The notes beneath the pieces are model-generated. The model saw only the letters and a list, made by a program, of their open reading frames with translations, did no database searches and was not told where the DNA came from. Position numbers and translations under genes: made by a program. A stretch of DNA of 64,000 bases, taken from Dryomyza anilis. Taxonomy: Eukaryota > Arthropoda > Insecta > Diptera > Dryomyzidae. The stretch is from positions 43,931,458 to 43,995,457 of the forward strand of contig OX638131.1 of NCBI GenBank assembly GCA_951804985.1, given 5' to 3'. Shown here in pieces: positions 1 through 10,880 of this stretch (within the stretch, counting starts at the first letter, position 1; every line of letters starts with the position of its first letter).

Positions 1-273
1 AATATATTGAGACGAAATTTCATCGCATTCTGATCAGTATTTCTCAAGTTATTCTGTATTCGGACAGCAAGACAGCAAGAGAGCAAGACAGCAAGACAGC
101 AAGACGGACAGACAGACAGACAGACAGACGGACATGGCTAAACGGACTCGGGTAGTGATGCTGATCAAGAATATATATACTTTTCCATACCGGACACGCC
201 TCCTAAGGGGCGTTACAATATATGCACAAAGTTAATATACCCTGTACCTCATAGGTGTAGGGTATAATTATAG
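1..273 (+). mobile_element. mini-me-like element, subfamily A, 3' part
   Basis: The copy is cut by the left edge of the window. It holds a GACAGCAA/GACA microsatellite (about 64-133), the conserved core with CTGATCAAGAATATATATAC, and the terminal GTGTAGGGTATAAT. The same text recurs at 25990-26266. The order GACA-type tract, short core, TA tract matches dipteran mini-me elements. The family name is an inference from structure. Confidence 0.7.
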
Positions 274-998
274 GGATCCATATATCAATCTGTGTAAGTC
301 CCGTATGTTATATATTCTGTGAAGCTGCATATATTCTGTGAAATATTTACCGATAAAGTAAAATAAATATAATAATGGTATTATGTCGTAAAAATTATAA
401 GCTTTATAGTATTACGAAAAACGCATATACACGGAGGGAAAAAAGTTCTAAAATCCAGAAAGAATCAAGAAGAACACGGAGTGATATACAGCTAAACCGA
501 AAATTCTTAATTTCAAGAAATATATTTTCTTAGTTGTCAAAAAAGTAACTAAGTAGAATTATTATTAGTATCTAAAAAGTTACTAAGTAGAATTATTCTT
601 GGATTCAGTTATTAATTTCTTAGGTATCAAAAAAGTAACTAAGAAGGATAAGTCTTGAATTCAATTATTAATTTCTTAGGTATCAAAAATGTTGTTGTTG
701 TTTTCGTCCCAAAATTTAACGAACACGTGTTCGTATAGTTGTTGTTTTTTCGATCTTGCTTTGTCGTTATTATGTTTTGTTGCACTTTGTCCGTCTGTCA
801 GCCCCTTTAGTTTGTTCGTGTATCTGTCTGTCGATATGTTGAAAGTAACTAAAAGCAATTATTTCGAAGCTAACATAAAATAAAAAAAAAATAGTCGAGT
901 TAATTTATTGTTTATTTAGGACTTTATTACGTATATGCATTTTTGTATAGTAAATGACTTCTTTGAATACTTAATGTAATTGAATTGTTTATTTTATT

Positions 999-2007
999 AT
1001 ACCCTACACTAAGAGTGAAAGGGTATATTCAATTTGGTACGCCGTTTTTAACACCCAGAAGGAAGCATCTCCGGTATGGAAAAGTATATATATTCTTGAT
1101 CAGCATGATCTCCTGAGTCGAGGTCCGTCTGTCCGTCTGTCTGTCTGTCTGTTGAAATCCCTACTACTTAAACAATTGAAGAGTTAGATAAATGAAACTC
1201 ATAATTTAGATTACTTATATACCTAGGTAGTAGCCGCGGTAGCTCAGTGGTTAGTGCATTGGACTGCGAGCCGAAAGGTCCACGGTTCAAGCCTGGACTG
1301 GGGCTAACAACATCTTTTCCTAGAAACATTTTTCTATACCGCGCTACCTCTCGGCAGTAAATGGCAAACCTACGAGAGTAAAACATTGCCTATGAAAATG
1401 CTCTCACCCGCCGTTCGGATTCGGCAATAAACTGTAGGTCCCACCGCTTTGAGTACAAATATGACACGCACAGCTCAAAATGGTGAGAGAGCTCGGCCTA
1501 AGTCCTTATAGGACGGTAGTGCCAAACTATTATTATTTATTTATTATACCTACGATGTATGTGCGTAGGCATATCGGTCCATTGTGACCTGTGATCTGAC
1601 CATTTATATTCAAATAACTCATATAAAATTTACATCTACAGTTTAGTTTTACTTTATACGTGCTTAGGTAATCTTTTTTGGTCAAATATATATTGACTTC
1701 ATGCTCAAATACATGGAAATAATGTTTTTCCGCGAAACGACTTGTGGTTCCAAAAAAAAAAATCGAAATTCGGTACACCTATCCATTTGTAAATATGCGT
1801 ATCAAATGAATGGAAATTCTTCAGCGATTGAAAGTTTGTAGTTATTTTCAGGATTTGTATACCCTGGTGACATATATACTACTTTGAATGGTAACCACAC
1901 ATATGTGTAGGGTATTTATAGTCGGCTTAGACCGACTATAATTTTCCTAACTATCATTATTACACCAAATTAAAAATTTCCCATGTGATGTAACCTTCCC
2001 AACTGGT
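999..2007 (-). mobile_element. mini-me-like element, subfamily B, interrupted by a SINE
   Basis: On the minus strand the element begins CCAGTTGGGAAGG (about 2007), has a hairpin built on TAGTCGGTCTAAGCCGACTA (about 1919-1940), and ends with the GTCY tract (1124-1152), the core and AGTGTAGGGTATAA. It matches 23156-23783 and 36293-37038 along its length. The SINE at 1227-1544 interrupts it. Confidence 0.75.
1227..1544 (+). mobile_element. tRNA-derived SINE, family 1, full length
   Basis: The head resembles a tRNA, with an A-box-like TAGCTCAGTGGTTAGTGC and a B-box-like GGTTCAAGCC. TAGCC near the start can pair with GGCTA at the end of the tRNA-like part. A tRNA-unrelated body follows (CTACCTCTCGGCAGTAAATG, GGTGAGAGAGCTCGG) and the tail is ATT-rich. 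The 8-bp TATACCTA flanks both sides (1218-1225 and 1545-1552) and occurs once in uninterrupted mini-me copies. Transcription would be by RNA polymerase III and mobility would depend on a LINE. Confidence 0.8.
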
Positions 2008-2821
2008 TTTTATTATTATTATTTAATTTAATCTCTGTATATTATTCTGAAACCGTTTACTTACCTTGTACACTTTCTCCTCTTCTGTTGGTTATGTATA
2101 AACCCTCCGCACGTTACCCATAAGCATTGTGTAGTGTATTTAGATAACAATGGAATGAAATCAACTTGGTATTTATGCAAAATTGAACCCAATTTTATGT
2201 TTACGAACTGTAACCAATATTCGTAGGAAAAATCGTTTATTCTATTTATAACTTTAACATTCATACATACACAGACGTTTGCTTGTCTGGCTGTGCGTTG
2301 TTGTTCTATTCGTGAAAACACACACATGCAAACATTGTATATCATGCCGTTTTTTGATACCTAAGAAGAAAAAAATTTGCAATCCAGACAAATTGTACTT
2401 AGTTACTTTTTTGATACCTAAGAAATTAATGTCTGAATATCTAGACAAATTTGGCTTAGTTACTTTCAACAGACAGACAGGCAGACTAACAAACAGATGG
2501 CGACCTCGCAAAACAAAGCATACAGACAGAGCAATATCGATGAAAACAACAACAATACATGAACACGTGTTCTTTTTGCGATGAATACAGAAACAATTTT
2601 GCGTGTTCTTTTTGGTTTTTAATAATCAATGAATTAACTTCTGAAAATCCAGTTGAATAAAGTTTGTTTACTTTTTTGACAACTAAGTAATTTGCTTTCT
2701 TGATATCCAGATGACAAATTCCTGAATTTTAGTAGTATTTTATTGATATTAGTGAAATTCTACTATTTTTCTTTCTAACCGAATTCTTCTCGAGTTTTAT
2801 TTTATTTCCCTTCGTGTACGC

Positions 2822-4018
2822 AGGATATACGAAGTGAAATGAATACCCTTAATATTTTTTCAAAATATCCGTTCCATATTCTATAATGTACAGTATGAAT
2901 TCTACTGTGTAATATGAATTCGTTCATTGACATGAAGATATCTTACAATAAATGATCTTATTAAATTATTATATCTTGAAAAACCTACTCACACGAAGAC
3001 TTTTATGTTGGTAGCTAACCCTTCGCATTGCGGAATAATATCCCAAAATGCCTATTATTTGCCAGACGACAAGTATCATTCGTACATCAACTGTCACAAT
3101 TTTAGTCGCGTTTATCGTTATAGCTGTTATCATTACATTTTAATGAAAATAATCACAAACATTATAGGATCCCGATTACCTGCTCGTGGCGGTGTTTGTT
3201 GTTGTCATCACGCAAATCGCAATACTGACGACGCGATGTAGCCATAATCAAGATGTGCTGAGGGCACAAATAATAAAAATGACGCAAAGTGAAATATTAA
3301 AGGATTCAAGGAGAGTGATATGAAGCGTAGGCGCAGTGCAAAATGCAGACAATGTCGGTGCAGGGCTGCAGAGCGACGAAGACGAGACATTTTCAAGGCC
3401 CCACGGGAAATAACTGGTGCCTCTCTGTTCCTCTGGCAATCATAACTTTTGACGGAGGGCAAAAGTTAGAGATGTACCAACATATATAAATTTAATTACA
3501 AGCGTGCTGATGACTTTAATTCGTAGCGTAAACCCACATACAGAGAGACAGAAGCACATACACACAGACAGGCAGACAGACATTTTATGCACAAAGTCAT
3601 GGCGCATGGAGCGAGCACATTTCCGTGCTGAGACACGTAATCACGGATCAAATCATTCGCATACGCACGCTCAGGTGTATGCAAATTAGGGGTTCCAATC
3701 CCAAAGCATTTTGGAAATACCATGAGTTGTAATGCATAAATTTCGAATAGATATGATTTTGAATTAATAGTAGTGAATATGAATTAACAGTTTTTATAGC
3801 ATACAACCATGGGGTACAGGATATATTCATTTAAGTTGCATCCGCCATTCTATTTTGTTTTAAATTATATTTAAAAACACACTCGATTGAAAAATCCCGA
3901 TTATCTTCGGACATAACTACTTGTTTATAAATTCGTTAACTTCTAGTAGTTAACTTTAAATTGCAACTTGACAATTAAAAGATTACTACACCCAAAAAAC
4001 TATTAACCTATTTCAAAT
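2822..4018. other. no recognised feature (unique-looking)
   Basis: This is mostly AT-rich single-copy-looking sequence. About 3170-3470 is richer in GC and carries short overlapping frames on both strands that I do not recognise. A short CAGA/CACA-rich patch lies at 3540-3585. Confidence 0.4.
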
Positions 4019-4654
4019 ACACTCAAAATAAAAAGTATGTAACAGTAGCAAAACACGTTGCCAATATAGCAAAAAGGTTTGTTGAAAAGAGAAAAGCGTC
4101 GGATTTTGCTGAAACAGCAAATGACAGTTTGCTGTTTCAGTAAACTTTGTTTATGCTATTACGGCAATTTAACTGTTTTAGCTAATTTTTTGCTGTTAAC
4201 TCCAATTCATAAAAAAGAAAATTAAAAATAAAATATTTTTTAATTTCTTATATACTTTTTTATTTTTATATTATTATTTTTTTATTATATTTATTTTATT
4301 TATTTTAATATATCTTATTTTTTATTTTACCTTTATTTCACTATTTCACTGATGCATGCGTGTACATAGAAGAAATGTCTTTTTTAAATAAACATGTTGT
4401 GAAATAGGAGTCTACGAATTATAGACACATTTATCTGCAGCGTCTCGTGACTATGGCGCCATCTAGTGCAGGTTAGATACACTAGCAATATGCACACCAG
4501 TGACACTAGCATGATCTTCATTACTAGCAGAACTAAGATTCCCAGCAAACAGTTCGCTTTTGCAAATAAAAGTATGCAGTAAATTCAATTTAAAGTTTGC
4601 TAAAATTTAGCATTCAGATTTTGCTATTAATAGCAGATTTTTTATTTTGAGTGT
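4019..4654. mobile_element. MITE with ACACTCAAAATAAAA inverted ends
   Basis: The left end ACACTCAAAATAAAAAG (4019-4035) is repeated inverted as TTTTTATTTTGAGTGT (4639-4654). AAAT flanks both sides and may be a target duplication. A perfect 13-bp hairpin, CTGAAACAGCAAA with its complement, lies at 4109-4140. The interior has no coding potential, and several segments contain TTTGCTATT-like motifs. Confidence 0.65.
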
Positions 4655-4992
4655 AAATTTGGGAATGATTCAGCTCCATAGAATATATTTCTTTGAAACA
4701 AATCCATTTTTCTTAAAATCAACGAAAATTTACATCATTTCAAAGATTTTTTCTTCAAATAAAAGAAATTAGTGTTAGCTTGAAAGATTAATTTTCTATG
4801 GAGCCATTTTACTTCAATTAAGTAAATATTTTTATCAGGTATTATTACGTGGATGACTAAAAATCGAATAAATCCAAAATTTTCTATATAAGAAGTTTGT
4901 ATTTAAAAAATATTAGAAATAGTCATCAAATGGATTGACGTTTATTCTCTAGAAGGTGTTTTGGAAGTACACTGGATTTAGTGATGGCAGAA

Positions 4993-5227
4993 TATATCGT
5001 CGTTGTAGAACAAAAAGTCACCAAACACATTTCTATGAAAAACTTAAATTTCGAGTTTGTTGATTAATATTATAAAAAATATTTGGTGCATTTTTAAAGT
5101 TGAAATATGAATTGTTAGATTTACATTTTCTCAAGATGTGGTAAAAAATTGAGAGCATCGATTAACAATTGGCAGATATATTTTGAAAATGTATTTAGTG
5201 ACTTTTCGTTCTACAACGACGATATAT
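4993..5227. mobile_element. MITE with TATCGTCGTTGTAGAAC inverted ends
   Basis: TATCGTCGTTGTAGAACAAA at the left matches, inverted, GTTCTACAACGACGATA at the right, and the similarity extends into AAAGTCAC. It is flanked by TA-rich sequence, which suggests a TA target. A second copy lies at 32921-33172. Confidence 0.75.
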
Positions 5228-5835
5228 TGGGTATGCTCAGAAGTTGTTATAGCAGGACTTCTGCTGGCAATGTCTGGTCAATTTTGCTACTGGGATAAAA
5301 TTCAACTTATTTTTGGAGATGTTTGTAAAATATGATTATCCAAATAAACTATTTTACGATAACTTTAAAATTCTTTAATATTTGGGTGATTCAACGTCAG
5401 ATCAACCAGAAGTTTCGAAGCACGATCTCAGAAATTATTGAAATTCTGTAGGATGGATTCACGACTTAAAATTAAGAAAACTCAAAATTTCCTTGGGTCC
5501 GTGAAACGCGCACAAAAAGTCAAAAATTGGGTTTACTTCTCAAACATTTTCACTTGACATTTATCACAAGAGATGTACTCGAATACTTTACAATCAATAC
5601 TGAAGTGCTGTGTCTCAGGTGCGGCACCCTTTTATACTGCATGCCAGTGTTGCCATTACCCAACGGCCAAATATGGCTAAAATTTCTCAAAAAATGGCTA
5701 AATTTTATTTTATTTAATACAAAACACCAGATTAGCAACTCTTCGGTCAAGTGCCTCATTTTTGAATAATTTTGCGGATTGAGCACCTAATAATCCCGTT
5801 TAAGTTTCCTGAAGTACTTTAATATTCATGTGTTA
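5228..5835. other. no recognised feature
   Basis: AT-rich sequence between a MITE and the transposase relic. Short frames on both strands at 5527-5786 overlap each other and resemble nothing I know. Confidence 0.3.
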
Positions 5836-6452
5836 ACCACTTTAATACAAATATCATCTATCAAGCAAACCGTAATTTTTTCGGGATGCAATGATAACTC
5901 ATGGAGTACGTGTGGATTGCTGTCTGACCAATAACGCATATTTTGTTTATTGACGAAGCAATTCAGCCAGAAATGAGCCTCATCGCTGAAGATGATTTTT
6001 CGATGAAAATCCAAATCATTTTCAAGTTGTTGCTCAGCCCAATTCACGAACATACGACACTTCTGGTGGTCAAGCGGCTTCAGTTCTTGCGTCAATTTGA
6101 TTTTGTAAGGATGTAGGCCAAGATCTTTTCGCAAAATTCGCCACAAGGACGTCACAGAGATGCCCAACGCTTGAGAACGACGTGTGAAAGACACATTTGG
6201 GCTTTCTTCAACTGAAGCCTCAGCGGCAGCAATATTCTCGACATTACCGGCACTTCTTTGTTTCACAGGCACGGGAACATTTTGTACTGTGGATTAAAAT
6301 TTTTCTACTAAACGCAGAATTGTTGATCTGCTAGGACGATTATGACGACTATAAATTGGACGTAGCGCTCTTAACGTTGAGGCCACTGACTCCGAATTTC
6401 GGTAGTAAAGTTTAATAATTTTGACTCGTTGTTGGCTCGTATATTTTTCCAT
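5836..6452 (-). pseudogene. Tc1/mariner-type transposase relic, truncated, with an in-frame stop
   Basis: Translation from the methionine at 6452 gives EKYTSQQRVKIIKLYYRN, an N-terminal helix-turn-helix of the kind in mariner-related transposases, then SRHNRPSRSTILRLVEKF. An in-frame TAA at about 6294-6296 interrupts the frame, which resumes with PVKQRSAGNVENIAAAEASV, RRSQALGISVTSLWRILRKD and KIIFSDEAHFWLN. The Asp of FSDEAHF would be the first catalytic acidic residue of the DDE/D triad. Similarity stops just after HPEKITV, so the second and third acidic residues are missing and no functional enzyme can be made. The DNA between 6452 and about 6580 recurs at 43781-43922 as a short non-autonomous element. 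The superfamily is assigned from motif memory and may be refined by search. Confidence 0.75.
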
Positions 6453-6580
6453 CATAAAATGGCAAACCTTACTGAAGAGAAATGTCAAAAGAGCGGTAAG
6501 AAATATGGTTTCGTTTGCTGTCACTGTCGCTCTACTTTTGTAGCGTCCCTGTTGAAAAACCCTGTTGAAAAACCATAAGG
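6453..6580 (-). mobile_element. 5' end region of the mariner-type element
   Basis: This is untranslated 5' sequence of the transposon whose transposase relic lies next to it. It shares GGCAAACCTTACTGAAGAGA and GTCGCTCTACTTTTGTAGCG with the MITE at 43781-43922. The terminal GGTTTTTCAACAGGG-like motif occurs twice in tandem here (6545-6580). Confidence 0.6.
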
Positions 6581-6740
6581 ACAAAAATAGTGCCACATTT
6601 TTTTTTTCAAATCTACTTCAGGATTGCTAAATATCCAGAAGAATTATGACCTAAAATTTAAAATAATTAATAAAATGATCTCACGATTAATAAAGCTAGA
6701 TAATGACAAATGTCATCAAAATCCGAGCCCTGCTCATTAG
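6581..6740. mobile_element. right end of a hAT-like non-autonomous element
   Basis: The stretch resembles 35815-35982, including ATCTACTTCAGGATTGCT and TGTCATCAAAATCCGAGC. It ends CCGAGCCCTG at 6732, the complement of the CAGGGCTC terminus of the complete copy at 34199-35982. I did not find its left end. The mariner-type relic may have inserted into it. Confidence 0.45.
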
Positions 6741-8684
6741 TGTCCGATTATATTAAATAATTTCATGATGAGTGAATGAGTGTGACCCTTCCGAAATACT
6801 AGAGAATAATAACAGTTTTTCACTACAATTCTAAAGAACTCATGCTGACTACCTACTCTCATCATTTGATAACTGTACTCTAATGGTGGAACCTATAGTT
6901 TAATTTCGAATCATAAATGCGCGGTTTGATGATTTTTCAAGACAATGTATACTCTCGAAGATTTACCACATTATCATTTTAGTATGATTTTCAATTTGAC
7001 ATTTCGGTACTTTTCTCATTTTAATAATTTAATGAATATTTTTTATTAATGCAATATCAATTTGAGATTGGAAATATTAAACCAACATGGATAAATTTAG
7101 TTTTGATCATTTCAATAGAATTGTGTATTAAAGTTGACATAGTTAATATAAAAATTATATGAGTCGAGTTTGTTTTTAAAATGTTGCTGCAAAACCATAG
7201 ATTGCCTTGATATATTTTTGAAATTTCAATGCAACTTATAACAATTAAATATTCTTCATTATAAAACAGCGAATTTGGAACAGAGTTGGAATTTTCCGAT
7301 GCTTTAAAATATTTCGGGAACCCTTAAAGCACATACAAACATCTTTGGTGCTGTTGTGACCGGAATCAGTTTGCACCTAGGGAGGTATAAGGAATCCTCT
7401 TTGTATCGCTTAGTTGTCCTCTAAGCACAAATGCGACAACCCCCCACCCACTGAGGACGAGTGCCAAATACTGTGATTTTTAATTTGAAACAGTGTGGGT
7501 GCGGCACGTCTAAAGTTACTTTCATATTTGAATACGTAATGTGTTGGGCGGGGACGTGTGGTGTGGCATATCATCCGAGTCCCATTGTTATTGTTTCATA
7601 TGCATTTAAAAGAATCCTATTTTAATGAAATAACAAAAGTCACATACAAAACCGCTGACTGAAAACGACTACAATTGCAGCAATAGGGATGAATGACAGA
7701 ATGTCATCAAGGACGCTTCAACAAACAACAAACAAAAAAAAAAAATGAGATATATAAAAATAATCTGCAGAACTCTTCAACCACTCCTTCTTTTTCTAAC
7801 AATTGTCAGCGCATCATCTGCTGTCGTTTGTTAGGGGCTTCAACAGAGTTGCCATCTGCTAAATTAAAATACCTTAAGGTGACAAATAAAGAATTCTTTT
7901 AATTTGTATACAAAATACTATTTTAGCAAAAATTTTGGTGCGAGAGAACTTGGCCTATGTTCTTCAGAGCTGTTTTTCAAAACTGAATATATATGAATAC
8001 ATAAAGTATAATGTAGTCACAAATACTAGTAGAAATTTATCAATTGCGGTAGGGCAATTAATATTGTTCATATGACTGGTCGGGTTATGACAAGGAAAAT
8101 ATTTCATGATCATTTCCCGATCATGACCCTAGAATAATTTCTATTACACTAAGAAAGCAAGATGTTTATGAAAGTCTTGATGCAACTATCCTTTTAAATT
8201 TACGCCTTGTAGAAAATATTCAAACATCTCATAAGTTTCAATAAAGTTGCAGCAAATCTATTAATATTTTTTTAAATATGACATATACGCCGATAGTTAC
8301 GAGATGTTTGCCACAACATCAATGGAAATTGAGATATTTACAGTTGACTGATAGCAAACATCCTGAGTTCCTGGTCAGTTGCTGCAAAACTTTTGAGGCA
8401 TTTTGACATTTGACTACCATAAAAAAGGAAAATGGCGTATTTTTTTCTTACACTCGATTTATCCAAAACAATTAAGTAAATCAAAAAAGTGCCAACTCAA
8501 ATATTACATTCTAATGGTAAAAGTGAAAATAAAATATCCTGTGATTTAAATTATCAACACGTGATGGAAAATATTTCTTTTCAGAGTTTACTTTGATGAC
8601 TGCATCGCCAGTCGGACTTGGTTCTTCTGCGAAGAAATTTCAAGTCGTTGTACCTTCAAAGGATTTATAATGACGATATATAAG
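6741..8684. other. no recognised feature
   Basis: AT-rich, mostly single-copy-looking DNA. About 7290-7520 is less AT-rich (it contains GACAACCCCCCACCCACTG) but has no convincing frame. A 69-codon frame at 7693-7902 is unrecognised. Part of 8100-8160 resembles 14480-14515 (GACCCTAG followed by AATTTCTATTA), hinting at an old repeat. Confidence 0.35.
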
Positions 8685-9098
8685 TAATTTGATTTTTAGT
8701 ACATTTTTTGATTATTTTCACGACTACTTTAAAATAATCAAAAACTAGTAATCCGACTACTTTTTTTTTGATTATTTGAAAATTTCTATTTTTCTTGATT
8801 ATTTTTTGATTATCAAATAATCGAAAAATAATAGAAATAGAAATAATCAATAAAAGTAATCGGACTACTTTTTTTTGCGATTATTTGAAAATAATCAAAA
8901 AAAAGTAATCCGACTACTTTCTTTTTTGATTATTTCTATTTTTGTTAGATCATTTTTCGATTATTTGATAATCAAAAAATAATGAAGAAAAATTGAAATA
9001 ATCAAAAAATAATCAAAAAAATGTAGTCGGATTACTAGTTTTTGATTATTTTAAAGTAGTCGTGAAAATAATCAAAAAATATACTAAGAATCAAATTA
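8685..9098. repeat. 414-bp near-perfect palindrome
   Basis: The outer arms 8685-8760 and 9023-9098 are reverse complements with two mismatches in 76 bases by eye. The inner part continues as imperfect inverted copies of GTAGTCGGATTACTTTTTT and TTTGATTATTT around a centre near 8891. It has fold-back or hairpin-MITE architecture. It has no coding capacity. Confidence 0.85.
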
Positions 9099-9104
9099 CT
9101 TTTT

Positions 9105-9288
9105 GATTATTTCTAATCGTAATCACAATTTTTGATTACGACTACTAATTCGACTACTAAGAATCGTAATCAAAATTTTTAATTACGATTCTTTAGTAAT
9201 CGTTATCAAAATTTTTGATTACGACTACTAAGAATCGTAATTAAAATTTTTGATTACGATTCTTTAGCAATCGTAATCAAAAGTAGTC
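9105..9288. repeat. tandem and palindromic AATCGTAATCAAAATTTTTGA repeats
   Basis: Alternating units of AATCGTAATCAAAATTTTT and GATTACGACTACTAAG repeat about five times. Each unit is itself self-complementary around AAAATTTT. They follow the 8685-9098 palindrome directly and share its GTAGTCG vocabulary, so they are probably part of the same element. Confidence 0.7.
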
Positions 9289-9290
9289 GT

Positions 9291-9829
9291 AATCCAACCT
9301 TTACAGCTCTGGCTGTAAGAACCATTTTTTTTTACATATTAAACAACACTCAGGGGATCCCCCTATTTATGCAATACATAGTGTTGATCGAATGAAAGGA
9401 TTATTGGTATTGGGAGAGAGGAAAAATGGAGTTGTGTCGCTGGATGTTTGTTTTGAACTTGCCAATATCAAAAATGTCGGGAAAAACAGACGCAGGGAGA
9501 TTGTTCCACAAACGTATCGTGCGAATGAAGAACGAATTATCTCTGTAATGCGTGATTCTGTTGAGAACCGAGTGGACTACTATGAGCTCATGATGATTGA
9601 TATATCAAAGTACTTTGAATTTAAGTTGGCCGTAATATGTAAAAATAGCTACATACGATTGCACATTACGGTGCCATGTAGTTCGTATGTAGAGCCGATC
9701 AATACTTTCGTTTCATTTGACATCGTTCTAAATCGTCTGCGTATCTATCACATCCAAAATTTCGCTTATATTGTCATGACGGACAATTGGGATCAACCTT
9801 CAAAACAGCAAGTAGACCCGCTACGTTAA
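9291..9829 (+). CDS. unrecognised open frame, possibly a terminal exon
   Basis: The frame is open for 179 codons, from just after a TAA at about 9288 to the TAA at 9827-9829. Its first ATG is at 9392 and would give 145 residues. The codons upstream of that ATG also look protein-like (SGCKNHFF, GDPPIYAIHSVDRMKG), and TTTACAG at about 9300-9306 could be a 3' splice site. So it may be an internal or last exon rather than a single-exon gene. Composition is mixed and not low-complexity, unlike other long frames in the window. It has hydrophobic stretches (FKLAVIC, HITVPCSS) but no clear signal peptide, and I recognise no domain. AATAAA lies at about 9951, and a small intron could span 9900-9979 (GTAAGT to ATACAG). 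It could be a host exon, a transposon-borne gene or chance. Confidence 0.35.
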
Positions 9830-10784
9830 ATTTTATTGCGCACACGTTCTTGTTTTTTTTTAATCTTCTGGTGAACGTTGTGAAAGTTGGACGTATTTCG
9901 TAAGTAAAATAATATAATTAATATAAATATTTTCTAAATATTTTCATTTAATAAAGGTCTTTCTTCATTTTTATACAGATTGCCAGTAAAAAAACTCATA
10001 TGAAAGTTGTTTACTTTATGCCAATAACGATATAATTTTGCAACATTTTATTTATACCGAAGCAATTAAAACAGTGGACTCACAAAGAACGATTTTTTTT
10101 TTAAAGAAAAAACAATACAAATATTTTGTATAAATTATACACAAATTGTAGCCTATTTTGAGGGATTACAAAATTCTATAATTCCCAATAGCCTTCTATT
10201 ACAGAGTAAGCGGCAACGAATGGGGAGGGGGGTACTCGTACTCGTAAGGATTCCTCTCGAACTTGAAAATAGGATTAGGCTTCATCCCATTACATATTTA
10301 CTATGTTAGTGAAAGTATGGATGAGACCTACTCCAAATTCTCAATAGGTTTGTAGAATGTATGCCACTCCAGAACAAATGTAATACGGAAATTGGATGGA
10401 GATTCGAGATGACTCGGGATACAAAATCATCGAGAGATCATCGATAATATCATGATGACTTTTACCGCTGGGGAATGGTGCGCTTGATTCTATGCCCGAG
10501 TAGAACGAGAAAACACACGACCTGGTGAAATCAGGTCCTGGTCAAACTATACTCAAAACTAACCTGGAGCTTAAATTTAATAACGACTTTTTTGAAGGTT
10601 TTTGTATGAAAATAATTGTGAAAAGGCTGTACATTAAAATAATCTCCAGTTTCAAATTGTCTATAGTTATAAATTTTATAAATCACACATAATAAGCAAT
10701 AGTAATGTTGGTAGATGTTGGCTTCTAGTGAAATTGGTTACTGGCTTTAGCAAGTAGACATTTAATTCCAAAGCGTCGGATGGA
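9830..10784. other. no recognised feature
   Basis: AT-rich, single-copy-looking sequence. 10200-10560 is slightly less AT-rich but has no usable frame. Confidence 0.35.
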
Positions 10785-10880
10785 AAAATGTTTTTCTATG
10801 AAAAGATGTTGTTAGTCACAGTCCACACTGGAACATGGGACTTTTCGACTCGCAGTCCAACGCACTAACCTCTGAGTATA
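10785..10880 (-). mobile_element. tRNA-derived SINE, family 1, head fragment
   Basis: On the minus strand it reads as the SINE head: CTCAGAGGTTAGTGCGTTGG, then GCGAGTCGAAAAGTCCCATG and the start of the body (ACATCTTTTCATAGAAAAA). The rest of the body is absent. Confidence 0.65.

Larger units (their letters stand above)
421..2821. mobile_element. fold-back-like element with long inverted arms of short tandem repeats
   Basis: The left arm (421-880) and right arm (about 2275-2821) are inverted copies. The outer ends pair as TACACGGAGGGAAA and TACACGAAGGGAAA. Each arm holds diverged tandem units of about 56 bp built on TTAGGTATCAAAAAAGTAAC (526-690 on the left; 2350-2470 and 2640-2720 on the right). 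Both arms also carry the palindrome GAACACGTGTTC and GTTGAAAGTAACTAA in the same relative order. The interior is occupied by a mini-me-like element (999-2007). No transposase is visible and no target duplication was found. Confidence 0.6.

Noticed and set aside
1231..1306. Functional tRNA gene
   Set aside because: It has A and B boxes, but the arms are imperfect and a SINE body with several dispersed copies follows; it is a SINE head.
8665..8850. 61-codon minus-strand frame
   Set aside because: It arises from one arm of the palindrome and is rich in I/K/N from AT repeats.
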